Source: Streptomyces sp. NRRL F-6131
GTDB taxonomy: Bacteria; Actinomycetota; Actinomycetes; Streptomycetales; Streptomycetaceae
DNA: 46,312 nucleotides
Direction of reading: 5' to 3'
Assembly (NCBI GenBank): GCA_000719695.1
Contig: JOHN01000072.1
Coordinates: forward strand, 1 to 46,312
The notes beneath the pieces are model-generated. The model worked only from the letters and a program-made list of their open reading frames with translations. It made no database searches and was not told the DNA's origin. A program made the position numbers and the translations under genes. Below are positions 34,588 through 42,972 of the stretch, piece by piece. Each line of letters opens with the position of its first letter. Position 1 is the stretch's first letter.

Positions 34588-34744
34588 GGACGCCCGTCGG
34601 CGTTCCCGACGTCCGCCGGGCCACGGGGACGAGACCGCTGCCCCATGCGCCCGGGACGACGGGCGGCCGACACTGGGGAAAGCACTCCCGGCCCGGCGAC
34701 CGGCCGTCGGTGGACCCCATCCCCACCCGTCCCTAGGCGGTGCC

Positions 34745-36979
34745 ATGATCACGGTGATCCCTCCTCGCCCCCTGCCGCGCACGCCGGTCGGGGCCGTGCC
34801 GCGCCGGACACCCGCCCAACGGCGACTCACCGGCGCCGCGGTGCTCACCGTGCTCTGTCTGGCGGTCGCCACACTCTGGGTCTGCTACGTGCTGGTCCAC
34901 CTCGGCGCGGCGGGCGTCGAGGGCCCCCGGGACCAGCTCGCCATCCTGCTCTACGCGCTGCCCACCGCCGGAGCGGGGATGCTGCTGCACGCCCACCGTC
35001 CGGGAAATCCACTCGGTTGGGTGATGCTCGTCTACGCACTGACGTCGATGCTGCCGAGCGCCGCCGCCGCACCCGTCTGGGTGGAGGTCACCGACCCCGG
35101 GCTCGTGGGTGCGGCGGCCGTGGTGCGCGCGGTGTGCGACACCGTCAGCCAGACCCTGTTCTACGTGCTGCCGCTCTGGCTGCCCGCAGCGCGGCTCACC
35201 ACCCGCCGATGGTGGTGGTACATCGGCGCCGTGACCCTCTGGGTGCTTCCGGACTGCATGTCCTTCCTGGACCGCACGACCGTGTTCGGCCGCCCCAACC
35301 CGCTCGCCGAGAGCGCGGTCTCCAACGCCTTCGGCTCCGTCTCCGACCACCTCGACCGCCTCTACGACCCGGTCAACTACCTGCTGATCGGCATCGCGGC
35401 CACCGTGCTGCTGGTCCGGCTGCTCCGCCGGACCGCGCCCCGGCACCGCGCGCACCTGGCCGGGCTGCTCGGCGCCTACCTGCTCTGGGCGGGCATGCAG
35501 GACTACTACACGCGGCGGTTCTCCTACGAGTACTGGCTGAGCTATTCGCTGTTCACGGCAGCGGGCGCGGTGTGGGCGGTGGCGGTGGCGTTCCTGGTGG
35601 TGCGCGACGGCGGGTGGCGGCTGGACCGCGCGGCCCGGTCCGTCCTCACCGGGCTGCTGCTCGCCACCGGGCTCACCGTGGTGTTCGTGGTGTGTGCGGC
35701 GGTGCTGTCGGGGTGGCTGGTGCCCGGCCGGGGCGCCGCCGCCCTGCTGCTGATCGCCCTGGTCTTCGGACTCGGCGCCGGTCTGCCACGGGCCGCCCGC
35801 TGGGCCGTGGGCCTGGTGGACCGGCTCTACTACGGCGAACGCGCCCAGCCCTACCAGGTGCTGCGGACGCTGGCCGGACAGGTCCGGCAGGTCGTCGATC
35901 CGGAGCTGCTGCCGTCCGCGCTCTGCGGCACGGTCGCGGCGGAACTTCGGCTGCCGGGCGTGGCGCTGGCCGTCACCACCCGGGCCGGACGCCGGCAGCT
36001 GGCCGCGGTGGGGCGGCTGGACGGGCCGGTCCAGGACTTCGCGCTGGTCCACCACGGCGCGGTGATCGGGGAGTTCACGGTCGGACTGCGGCCGGGCGAG
36101 GAGCGGCTGGAACCGAGCGACGTCGACATCCTGCGCTCGCTGGCCGACCAGGCCTCGCCGGCCGTCGCCTCGCTGCGGCTCCAGGAGGACCTCCGGGCCA
36201 GCCGGGAACAGATCGTCGCGGCGCGCGAGGAGGAGCGGCGCTGGCTGCGCCGGGACATCCACGACGGGCTCGGACCGGCGCTGGCCGGGCTCCGGCTTCG
36301 GGTCGACAACGTGGCCTCGACGGCCTCCGCCCTGCCCGCCTCCACGCCTTCCGCCTCTGCACCTCCTGCCTCCAGCTCCGGCTCCGGCTCCGGCTCCGAC
36401 GCGCGGGTCGACGCGCGGGTCGACGCGCTGGCCCAGACCCTGCAGGGCATCTCCGGCGATCTGGCGATGACGATCAAGGAGGTGCGGCGGATCACCGACC
36501 GGCTCGGTCCCGCACCGCTCGGCGAGTTCGGTCTCACCCGGGCCGTTCAGCACCTGGCGGCCTCGTTCAGCAGCGACGGGCTCACCGTCAGCACCGCGCT
36601 GCAGCCGGACCCGCTGCCGGAGCTGCCCGCCGCCGTCGAGGTGGCCGCGTACCGGATCACCGCCGAGGCGCTGAACAACGTGCTCCGGCACGCCCGCGCC
36701 CGCAACGCCGAGGTGTCGCTGCGGGTGGACGAGGCGAACCTGACACTGACCGTCCAGGACGACGGCATCGGTCTCGGCGACCCCACCCACGACGAGGCAC
36801 CGGGCGGTGGCCCGGTGGGCACGGATCCGGCGGACGGCGTCGGGCTGCGGTCGATGTCGGACCGGGCGGCCGAGATCGGCGGCCGCTGCACCGTCGGCCG
36901 CCTCCCCCGGACGAACGGGACACGGGTGCTGGCCGTCCTTCCTCGGCGCCCTTCGCAGGAGCGGGGCCCGAACAGCTGA
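34745..36979 (+). CDS. NarL/LuxR-type sensor histidine kinase 2
   Basis: Membrane kinase of 744 residues with an N-terminal multi-helix sensor region, a GAF-like domain (about 370-485), HisKA_3 with the acceptor H in EEERRWLRRDIHDGLGPALA (about residue 506) and HATPase motifs EALNNVLRHARA, VQDDGIGLGD and VGLRSMSDRAAEIGG. It aligns with kinase 1 from the linker (VDRLYYGERAQPYQVLRTLAG versus VDRFYYGDRARPYQVVRALAE) to the end, while the sensor helices differ. A Ser/Pro/Ala-rich insertion (SASAPPASSSGSGSGS) follows the HisKA helix. No strong ribosome site is seen before ATG 34745. It is divergent from the response regulator and has no regulator of its own. Confidence 0.9.
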   Translation: MITVIPPRPLPRTPVGAVPRRTPAQRRLTGAAVLTVLCLAVATLWVCYVLVHLGAAGVEGPRDQLAILLYALPTAGAGMLLHAHRPGNPLGWVMLVYALTSMLPSAAAAPVWVEVTDPGLVGAAAVVRAVCDTVSQTLFYVLPLWLPAARLTTRRWWWYIGAVTLWVLPDCMSFLDRTTVFGRPNPLAESAVSNAFGSVSDHLDRLYDPVNYLLIGIAATVLLVRLLRRTAPRHRAHLAGLLGAYLLWAGMQDYYTRRFSYEYWLSYSLFTAAGAVWAVAVAFLVVRDGGWRLDRAARSVLTGLLLATGLTVVFVVCAAVLSGWLVPGRGAAALLLIALVFGLGAGLPRAARWAVGLVDRLYYGERAQPYQVLRTLAGQVRQVVDPELLPSALCGTVAAELRLPGVALAVTTRAGRRQLAAVGRLDGPVQDFALVHHGAVIGEFTVGLRPGEERLEPSDVDILRSLADQASPAVASLRLQEDLRASREQIVAAREEERRWLRRDIHDGLGPALAGLRLRVDNVASTASALPASTPSASAPPASSSGSGSGSDARVDARVDALAQTLQGISGDLAMTIKEVRRITDRLGPAPLGEFGLTRAVQHLAASFSSDGLTVSTALQPDPLPELPAAVEVAAYRITAEALNNVLRHARARNAEVSLRVDEANLTLTVQDDGIGLGDPTHDEAPGGGPVGTDPADGVGLRSMSDRAAEIGGRCTVGRLPRTNGTRVLAVLPRRPSQERGPNS

Positions 36980-36996
36980 CCGAGGAGAGGGCCGGC

Positions 36997-37080
36997 GGCT
37001 GACAAATGACAACTGACAGATTTCAGATAACAGCTGACAGATAACAGATTTCAGATTCTGTCAGCTGTTATCTGTCAGTC
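36997..37080. repeat. Intergenic CTGACAGAT palindromic element, copy 4
   Basis: Longest member: GGCTGAC-AAATGAC-AACTGACAGAT units, then CTGACAGATAACAG (37034-37047) pairing perfectly with CTGTTATCTGTCAG (37065-37078). It starts 18 bp after the sensor kinase stop and lies between that gene and the convergent small membrane protein gene. GT/CG-rich TCGGCCGTCGGT tandem units follow to about 37130. Confidence 0.95.
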
Positions 37081-37158
37081 GTCGATTGCCGGTAGTCGGC
37101 CGTCGGTGGTCGGCCGTCGGTTGTCGGCCGGTGACTGGCCGCCGCCCCCAGTAAGCAC

Positions 37159-37196
37159 CCCGGGCCCCGATGCCGCCGGCGGCATCGGGGCCCGGG
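37159..37196. terminator. Perfect 38-bp palindrome terminator
   Basis: Arms 37159-37177 and 37178-37196 are perfectly self-complementary (19 bp each, no extra loop bases; CCCGGGCCCCGATGCCGCC on the left). It stands 53 bp past the small membrane protein stop and 180 bp past the kinase stop, in a convergent gap. Confidence 0.9.
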
Positions 37197-37249
37197 AAGG
37201 GCGGAGGATCAGGGAGGGTTCCTGGTAGGGCGGAAGCCGGAGAGGACGG

Positions 37250-37429
37250 TCAGCCCTTGCAGTCCTTCTCGCCCGGCTTGCAGCGGCGCTCGTTGTTCGC
37301 GGTCTCGCTCGCGGGCGCCACCTTGGCCACCGCGCCGGCGACGGCGCTCCTGATGACCACGGTGGCTGCGGCGAGGCCGACGAGGACGGACGCGACGCCG
37401 AGCGTCTTCGATGTCGTGTTCGTTGCCAT
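37250..37429 (-). CDS. 59-residue single-pass membrane protein
   Basis: ATG 37429 with GGAG 8 nt upstream. One hydrophobic helix (TLGVASVLVGLAAATVVIRS, residues 9-28), then a short polar tail ending RRCKPGEKDCKG, with two cysteines six residues apart that could be disulfide-linked or metal-binding outside the membrane. It has the look of small conserved actinomycete membrane peptides; no function known to me. It is followed by a palindromic terminator. Confidence 0.75.
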   Translation of the reverse strand: MATNTTSKTLGVASVLVGLAAATVVIRSAVAGAVAKVAPASETANNERRCKPGEKDCKG

Positions 37430-37635
37430 GGTGGTGCTCCAGACTCTTTCTTCCGAGCGGTCCGGGTGATCGACCGCTCTGCCCTCCACTCTGGTCGGCG
37501 CGGCGCCCCGGGCACATGGGGCCGCCGTCCCGTTCCGGTCCCAGAACGGGACGGCGAACGCGACGGCGGGCATCGGTGGAGCTCAGGGCGACAGCCCAGG
37601 GCAGCTCAGGGCAGCTCCGTGCGGCTCCGTGCGGC

Positions 37636-38769
37636 TCAGGGCGGCTCGGGCAGGACCAGCACCGGCTTCACCACCTCCCCCGCCTGCGCCGCCGCGACCG
37701 CCTCCTCGACCGCCGCGAACGGGAACGTCCGTACCAGCCGGTCCACCGGCAGCCGTCCCGCGCGGAAGAGGTCGACCAGCGCCGGCAGGAACCGTCCCGG
37801 CACGCTCGCCCCCTGATTCACCCCGACGATCCGGGGCGCCCGGGCGAGCAGTCCGGGGACGTCCAGGCCCACCTCGCTGCCCGCCGGCGGCGCGCCGACC
37901 ACCCCGCACGTCCCCCCGACGGCCAGCGCCTCCACGGCCTGGCGCAGCGCGCGGATGCTGCCGCTGGTCTCCAGCGTGTGCTCCGCCCCGCGCCCGCCGG
38001 TGAGCGCGCGGACCGCCGCGACCGGGTCCTCACTGCCCGCGTCGACGACGTCGGTGGCGCCGAGCTCCAGGGCCAGCGCGAGGCGGGCAGGGCGGAGGTC
38101 GACCGCGATGATCCGGGCGGCGGGCGTCAACCGCGCCGCCAGAACGGCGGCCAGGCCGACCGCACCCGCGCCGAACACGGCCAGTGTGTCGCCCGGTCGG
38201 GGTCGCAGCACGTTGAGCACCGCGCCCGCGCCGGTCTGCACGCCGCAGCCGAACGGGGCCAGCAGCTCGAACGGCACCGGCGGGCCGGGGACGGGCACGG
38301 CGTTGCGCTCGTTCGCCAACGCGTGGGCGGCGAACGAGGACTGTCCGAAGAAGTGCCCGTGCAGGGCGGTGTCCCGGTGGCGGCCGGTCCCCCGCAGGGT
38401 CGCGGTCCCGTCCAGCCTGCGGCCGCCGAACAGGTTGAGAGCCGCCCAGTGGTCGCAGCGCACCGGCAGGCCGGCCAGGCAGGGTCGGCAGGCCCCGCAG
38501 GAGTCGAAGGTCAGGACGACGGTGTCGCCGGGCCGCACCCGGGTGACGGCGCGGCCGACCGCCATCACGGTGCCCGCGCCCTCGTGGCCGAGGACAGCGG
38601 GCAGCGGCGCCGGCGTGTGGCCGGCCCGGACGCTCAGATCGGTGTGGCAGATCCCCACGGCCCGGACCCGGACCAGGACTTCGTCCTCGAGCGGATCGTC
38701 CAGCCGGACGGTCTCCAGCCGGAACGGCCCGCCGGTCTCCCGCACCACGGCGGCGGTGGTCTCGATCAT
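37636..38769 (-). CDS. Zinc-dependent alcohol dehydrogenase (aryl/benzyl-alcohol type)
   Basis: NAD-dependent medium-chain dehydrogenase of 377 residues. Catalytic zinc ligands C41 (GICHTDLS) and H62 (LGHEGAG), with C174 in PFGCGVQTGAGAVLN; structural zinc cysteines C91, C94, C97 and C105; nucleotide-binding AVFGAGAVGLAAVLAAR. The GCGVQTGAGAV block is typical of aryl-alcohol and related dehydrogenases. It is the last gene of the minus-strand operon. Its ATG overlaps the natural VOC stop by 4 bp (ATGA), and the start has no own ribosome site, so expression should depend on translation of the VOC gene, which is now frameshifted. Short GCGGCTCCGT-like repeats overlap its stop. Confidence 0.92.
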   Translation of the reverse strand: MIETTAAVVRETGGPFRLETVRLDDPLEDEVLVRVRAVGICHTDLSVRAGHTPAPLPAVLGHEGAGTVMAVGRAVTRVRPGDTVVLTFDSCGACRPCLAGLPVRCDHWAALNLFGGRRLDGTATLRGTGRHRDTALHGHFFGQSSFAAHALANERNAVPVPGPPVPFELLAPFGCGVQTGAGAVLNVLRPRPGDTLAVFGAGAVGLAAVLAARLTPAARIIAVDLRPARLALALELGATDVVDAGSEDPVAAVRALTGGRGAEHTLETSGSIRALRQAVEALAVGGTCGVVGAPPAGSEVGLDVPGLLARAPRIVGVNQGASVPGRFLPALVDLFRAGRLPVDRLVRTFPFAAVEEAVAAAQAGEVVKPVLVLPEPP

Positions 38770-39412
38770 GTCGGACCGGCTGCGGATCGAAACGTATCGG
38801 TGTCCGGATCCTCGTCGGCGCCGGACCGGTTGGGGGTGGCCCAGGGGCCGGACGGCGTGAACAGCCGCTCGGCGGTGGCTCGTTCGTAGGGCATGCCCGC
38901 GGGCATCGCGAGCACCTCGAGTTGGAGCCCCAGGGCGTGCGAAAGTACACCCAGCGGTCGCCGTCGATCGGTCCGCCGTCGGCGATCGTCTGGGGTTCGC
39001 CCAGCACCTCGACACCGGGCTGTCGGCGCAGGTAGGCGACGGCGAGGTCGACGTCGTCGACGGCGATCGCGAGGTGGTGTCCGCCCCAGTCGCTGTTGGC
39101 GGGCGGCTCGCGGCGCTGGTCCGGGGCGGCGTACTGAAACAGTTCCAGGTTGCTGACCGGTCCGAGCCGAAGCATCGCGATGTGGGCCACCGCCTCACGG
39201 TGGACGCCGAGTTGGCGATGCATCCAGTCGCCGTCCCCGGGTGGTGCGGCGACCGGTCCGAGGCGGTAGAGCAGTCGCGCGCCGAGGACGTCGGTGAAGA
39301 AGGCCACCGCCCGGTCGAGGTCGGGGACGGTGTAGGCGACGTGGTGGACGGCGCGCGCACCGGGGATTCCGGGGCGGTCGGGCAGGCGGGAGGGGTGGGG
39401 GGTGTCGGTCAT
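38766..39412 (-). pseudogene. VOC-family (glyoxalase-like) protein with a one-base deletion
   Basis: Two betaalphabeta units of the vicinal-oxygen-chelate fold: AVHHVAYTVPDLDRAVAFF, SNLELFQY, HHLAIAVDDVDLAVAYL and WVYFRTPWG, giving metal ligands H24, E90 and H112/113. After codon 162 the frame changes: the fourth ligand segment LQLEVLAMPAGMPYE and a natural C-terminus ending SAAGPT lie one frame over. Total length is 647 bp, one short of 216 codons, and the lost frame would stop in an ATGA overlap with the dehydrogenase. The lesion is next to the C run at 38928-38931. As read, translation runs on into antisense-like sequence. Epimerase, isomerase or dioxygenase roles are possible. Confidence 0.85.
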
Positions 39413-40365
39413 CGCTTGCTCCTTCCGGAAGCCTTCGGAGCCGCAGGGGCCACGGGGACCGCAGGGGCCGCCGGGGCCGCGGGAACCGCAGGCGACTCAC
39501 CGGCCGTGGTGACCACGGGGCTCACCGGGGCCGCCGTCCACGCGTGGGCCTCGTGGGCGGCGTCGCGCTGGTTGGCGACGGCGCCCATCAGACTGAGGCC
39601 GCCGTCGACGGTGAGCGAGATCCCGGTGGTGTAGGCGGCGTCCGGACCGGTGAGGTGGACGATCGCGGCGGCGACCTCCGCCGCCCGGCCGGGCCGGCCC
39701 ACCGGGATGGCGGGCCGGGCGAGGCCGGTGAGGTCCCGGTCGTCGAGGACGCCGTTCATCCGGGTGGCGGTCTCCCCGGGGCTGACGGCGTTCACGGTGA
39801 TGCCGTACGGCGCGAGTTCCAGCGCCATCACCTTGGTGAGTTCGCCCAGCCCGCCCTTGGCCGCGCAGTAGGCGGCGCCACCGGGGATCGGGACGAACTC
39901 GTGGACGGAGGTGACGTTGACGATCCGCCCGCCGCGACCCTGCCGCACCATCCGGCGGGCGGCCGCCTGGGCGCAGGCGAACGGCCCGGTGAGGTCCACC
40001 GCGAGGATCCGCTGCCAGTCGTCCAGGGTCTCTTCGAGTGCGGGCGAACGCCGGTTGATTCCGGCACAGTTGACCAGAATGTCGAGTCCGCCCAGCTCCT
40101 CGGCGGCTCCGTGCACGGCCCGTGCGGCGGCGGCCGGGTCGGACAGGTCGAGCGGCAGCAGCAGCGTCCGCCCACCGGCCAGCGCGGCCGTCCGTCGGGC
40201 GGCGGCGCGGTCGGTGCGGTAGCCGACGGCGACCGCGTGCCCGGCCCTGGCCAAGGCGACGGCGGTGGCCCTGCCGATGCCGGAGCTGGCCCCGGTGACG
40301 ATCGCCACCGAGGCCGACTGCCCGCCGCCGGAGGGCCGTTGGCGGTACGAGGTTTCGCCCGTCAC
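39409..40365 (-). CDS. Short-chain dehydrogenase/reductase
   Basis: Rossmann-fold oxidoreductase of 318 residues. The nucleotide-binding TGASSGIG is at 24-31, NCAG at 99-102, and the catalytic S153, Y166 and K170 in VTSVHEF and YCAAK. The C-terminal signature YTTGISLTVDGGLSLMG ends the normal domain near residue 265. A further 50 or so Ala/Pro/Val-rich residues form a tail not usual for SDRs. Start GTG 40365 shares GTGA with the bicupin stop, and its own TGA shares ATGA with the VOC start. It resembles 3-oxoacyl-ACP reductase/glucose-dehydrogenase-like SDRs; the substrate is unknown and presumably the product of this operon. Confidence 0.92.
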   Translation of the reverse strand: MTGETSYRQRPSGGGQSASVAIVTGASSGIGRATAVALARAGHAVAVGYRTDRAAARRTAALAGGRTLLLPLDLSDPAAAARAVHGAAEELGGLDILVNCAGINRRSPALEETLDDWQRILAVDLTGPFACAQAAARRMVRQGRGGRIVNVTSVHEFVPIPGGAAYCAAKGGLGELTKVMALELAPYGITVNAVSPGETATRMNGVLDDRDLTGLARPAIPVGRPGRAAEVAAAIVHLTGPDAAYTTGISLTVDGGLSLMGAVANQRDAAHEAHAWTAAPVSPVVTTAGESPAVPAAPAAPAVPVAPAAPKASGRSKR

Positions 40366-41213
40366 CCGGTCACCTCCGGAACCGTCGTCGCGCGGACCTG
40401 GTAGCCGGCCCGGGCGAGGCTCGGCGCACCGAGGTAGCCGTAGAGGGCGGTGGTCGGACCGGCCGGACCGGTCCGGAAACCGTGCCACTCGCCGGCCGGG
40501 ACGAAGACCAGATCACCGGCCATGAGTCGGACCTCGGTGGTCGCCGCGAGGTGGGTGCCACCGCCCGACAGGACCAGGAAGAACTCGTCCGCGTACGGGT
40601 GCCGGTGCAGCTCGTGACCGGCGCCGACACCGAAGGTCGAGGCGGCGACGGTGAGCCGGCGGGCGCCGACCGACTCCTCGGTCGCCAGCCAGCGCACCGC
40701 CATACCGGCCGACCCGGCGAGTGGCTCGGCCGGCGGCTCGGTCGGCGACTCGGCGAGCGGGGCGTCAGGCGGATCGGCGGCGGCGCCGCTGCCGCGCGCG
40801 GCGGGAACGGTCGGGCGGCCCGGCGCGCCGTCGCCGTGGAACCGGGCGGGCCACCGCGGCGGGACGAGCGGGACGGGATAGGCGCGCGCCACCGGCCGGT
40901 CGCCGGGCACCGCGACGGGCCGGACGGTCAGCACGGCGGCGGGCGCACCGGGCAGGGCGGTGAGTCCGCAGGAGCTGCCGGGCGGATGGTAGAGACCCTC
41001 GCCCGGACCGAGTACGCGCCCGGCCGAGCGGATCCCGCCGGAGAGCACCAGGGTCACCGATTCGCCGACCCGGGAGGGGTGTTGTTCGACGCGCACACCG
41101 GGCGGCAGGGTCTCGACGGTCAGCCCGCCGTGCGCGGACGGCAGGTGCTGGGGGTCGATCAGCCGACGGAACGCGGGGGCCGTCCGGGGAACGGCGGCGG
41201 GTACGAGGATCAC
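40362..41213 (-). CDS. Bicupin protein with one intact metal site
   Basis: 283 residues. The N-terminal cupin (about 25-100; LPPGVRVEQHPSRVGESVTLVLSG) lacks the usual HxH set. The C-terminal cupin (about 185-275) has it complete: H203, H205, E210 and H244 in HRHPYADEFFLVLSGGG and PAGEWHGF, so a single Fe/Mn/Ni-type centre is expected. The two are joined by a long Pro/Ala/Glu linker. It starts with a GTG in a GTGA overlap with the upstream dehydrogenase. It could be an isomerase, epimerase, dioxygenase or decarboxylase; none can be chosen from sequence. Confidence 0.85.
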   Translation of the reverse strand: MILVPAAVPRTAPAFRRLIDPQHLPSAHGGLTVETLPPGVRVEQHPSRVGESVTLVLSGGIRSAGRVLGPGEGLYHPPGSSCGLTALPGAPAAVLTVRPVAVPGDRPVARAYPVPLVPPRWPARFHGDGAPGRPTVPAARGSGAAADPPDAPLAESPTEPPAEPLAGSAGMAVRWLATEESVGARRLTVAASTFGVGAGHELHRHPYADEFFLVLSGGGTHLAATTEVRLMAGDLVFVPAGEWHGFRTGPAGPTTALYGYLGAPSLARAGYQVRATTVPEVTG

Positions 41214-42565
41214 GCGAGGCCTCCTTCGGCGGTGGGGTTCGGGATGGCAAGGGCTTGCGGGACGCGAGCAGGGGCGGGGGTGGGAGTGGGGACAGGGGCG
41301 GGAGTAGGGACAGGGGCGGGGGCGGCAGCGGTGGATCCCGGGGCCGCGGGGGCCGGTGGGCCGTCGGCCCGTCCGAAGTCGAGGAGGACCTTGGGTGGAC
41401 CGTTACGCCCGCCCGCCAGCATCCGGAACGCCTCCGGCGCGGCGGACGGCGGCAGTACGGCGGCGATCAGCGGTTCGGCCGCCAACGCCCCGTCCCGGAA
41501 CAGTCGCAGCGCACGGTCGTAGTGGTCCAGGCCGTGCCGGACGCCGATCACCTCCAGTCCCCGCAGGGCGAGTTGGCCGGGGGCGAAGTCCGGACAGGGG
41601 CGGCCGGCCACTCCGATCACGGCGAGCCGTCCGCCCGGTTCAAGCAGGTCGAGGCCGAGCGAGAAGGCCTCGGCCGCGCCCGCCGCCTCGACCGCGAGGG
41701 AGTACCGGGCGGACCTGGTGGCCCGCGCCTGTTCGGGGCTCAGCGCCCGCCGCGCACCGCACCGCACCGCGAGCCGCCGTCCGGCCGGGTCGATGCCCAC
41801 CGCGTCCACCGATCCGCCCATCCGGGCGGCGAGTTGGACGGCGAGCAGGCCGATCGTGCCGGTACCGAGGACGACGACGCGGTCGCCGATCCGGCAGCGG
41901 GCCCGTTCGAGGCCGGCCACCACGGTGACCGCCGGTTCGGTCAACACCGCCGCGAGGTCGGGCACTCGGTCGGGGATCCGGGACAACGAACGCTCCGGCA
42001 GCACCACGTACTGGGCGGCCGCGCCCGGCCGGCCGTAGAGACCGACCTCGGTGAGGCGTTCGCAGAGCGGGCGGCGGCCCCGCCGGCACATTCGGCAGAG
42101 GCCGCAGTGGACCATGGTGTGGCCCACCACCCGGTCGCCCGAGGTGAACTCGGTGACCGCGCAACCGACTTCGACGACGGTGCCGCACCATTCGTGCCCC
42201 GGGACGAGCGGGTAGCCGGCCCGTCCGTCGTGGAGGTAGGCGGCGGTGCCGTGGAGCAGTTCGAGATCGGTGCCGCAGAGGCCGACCAGGGACGTGCGCA
42301 CGGTGACCTCGTCGGGCCCGGGCGGCGCCGGCCGGGGTACCCGGGCGAGGACCATCCGGTGCGGCGCCTCGAACCGCAGCGCCGCCATCGTGCCGTGGGG
42401 CGCCGCCGCACTGTCGGACCGCGCCCCACCGTGGGGCCGCGACGTGTCGGCCGGCGGCGTCCGGTCGGCCCCCGCCGGGTCGGCGGGGGCCTGGGTGACG
42501 CTCTCGGTGGGGCCGGTCGTGAGGGGACCAGTCGCGAGGGGACCGGTCGTGAGGGGACCGGTCAT
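41210..42565 (-). CDS. Zinc-dependent alcohol dehydrogenase (threonine/polyol dehydrogenase-like)
   Basis: Medium-chain dehydrogenase of 451 residues. The core runs from about residue 60 (TMAALRFEAPHRMVLARVPR) to about 410 (GPPKVLLDFGRADG). Catalytic zinc ligands lie in VGLCGTDLELLHG and VPGHEWCGTVVEVG; structural zinc cysteines in MVHCGLCRMCRRGRRPLCERL; nucleotide site VVVLGTGTIGLLAVQLAARMG. Both ends are extended by short tandem repeats: T(T/A)GPL units at the N-terminus (15-bp period) and PAPVPTP units at the C-terminus. Cyclitol and polyol dehydrogenases of this type act in aminocyclitol pathways, but this is only a family hint. ATGA overlap with the upstream cupin gene. Confidence 0.92.
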   Translation of the reverse strand: MTGPLTTGPLATGPLTTGPTESVTQAPADPAGADRTPPADTSRPHGGARSDSAAAPHGTMAALRFEAPHRMVLARVPRPAPPGPDEVTVRTSLVGLCGTDLELLHGTAAYLHDGRAGYPLVPGHEWCGTVVEVGCAVTEFTSGDRVVGHTMVHCGLCRMCRRGRRPLCERLTEVGLYGRPGAAAQYVVLPERSLSRIPDRVPDLAAVLTEPAVTVVAGLERARCRIGDRVVVLGTGTIGLLAVQLAARMGGSVDAVGIDPAGRRLAVRCGARRALSPEQARATRSARYSLAVEAAGAAEAFSLGLDLLEPGGRLAVIGVAGRPCPDFAPGQLALRGLEVIGVRHGLDHYDRALRLFRDGALAAEPLIAAVLPPSAAPEAFRMLAGGRNGPPKVLLDFGRADGPPAPAAPGSTAAAPAPVPTPAPVPTPTPAPARVPQALAIPNPTAEGGLA

Positions 42566-42972
42566 GGCCGGCTCCGCCGTTCGGCACGCCGCCGGGCCAG
42601 GGACTGCCTGGTCGCGGCGGTGCGGCGCGGCGCGTCCAGGGCGAGGCAGAGCACCTCGGCGCCGAGCGGACCGGCCTCCAGTCGCAGCGGGCGGCCGCGG
42701 GTCGCCAGCAGCAGATCGCCGTCTACGGCCAAGTGGTCCGGCTCGTCGGCGGTTTGGCCGACGAGCAGGGAGCCGCGCACGACGAACAGGACGGTCTCTC
42801 CGTCGGGTCGCCCCGGCAGCGCGTGGTGAGCGCCGGGGCTGAGCCGCAGGTGGTCGAAGGTCTCGCAGCCGCTGGCGAGCATGGAGCGGCGCGCCAGGCA
42901 GCGCAGACGGACGCGCTCGCCGTTCGGGCCGATGATGACGGCGGCCGAGGCCGTGGCAGTGGTGACGATCAC
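42562..42972 (-). CDS. Small cupin-like protein, family A
   Basis: 136 residues: VRLRCLARRSMLASGCETFDHLRLSPGAHHALPG, then ETVLFVVRGSLLVGQ, and RPLRLEAGPLGAEVLCLAL. A single jelly-roll barrel is predicted, without the HxH/E/H metal set. It is a paralogue of the equally long protein at 45139-45549, sharing CLARR-x-ML and GPLGAE(V/L)LCL. It is linked by GTGA to cupin B upstream and by ATGA to the dehydrogenase downstream. Its last 20 or so residues are Arg-rich. A non-catalytic or ligand-binding role is inferred. Confidence 0.8.
   Translation of the reverse strand: MIVTTATASAAVIIGPNGERVRLRCLARRSMLASGCETFDHLRLSPGAHHALPGRPDGETVLFVVRGSLLVGQTADEPDHLAVDGDLLLATRGRPLRLEAGPLGAEVLCLALDAPRRTAATRQSLARRRAERRSRP

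Noticed and set aside
33235..37002. Very long open frames opposite or beside the kinase genes (over 1000 codons)
   Set aside because: Composition is Arg/Gly/Ala/His-rich with no recognisable domain; they are shadows of the kinase and regulator genes caused by high GC at codon third positions.
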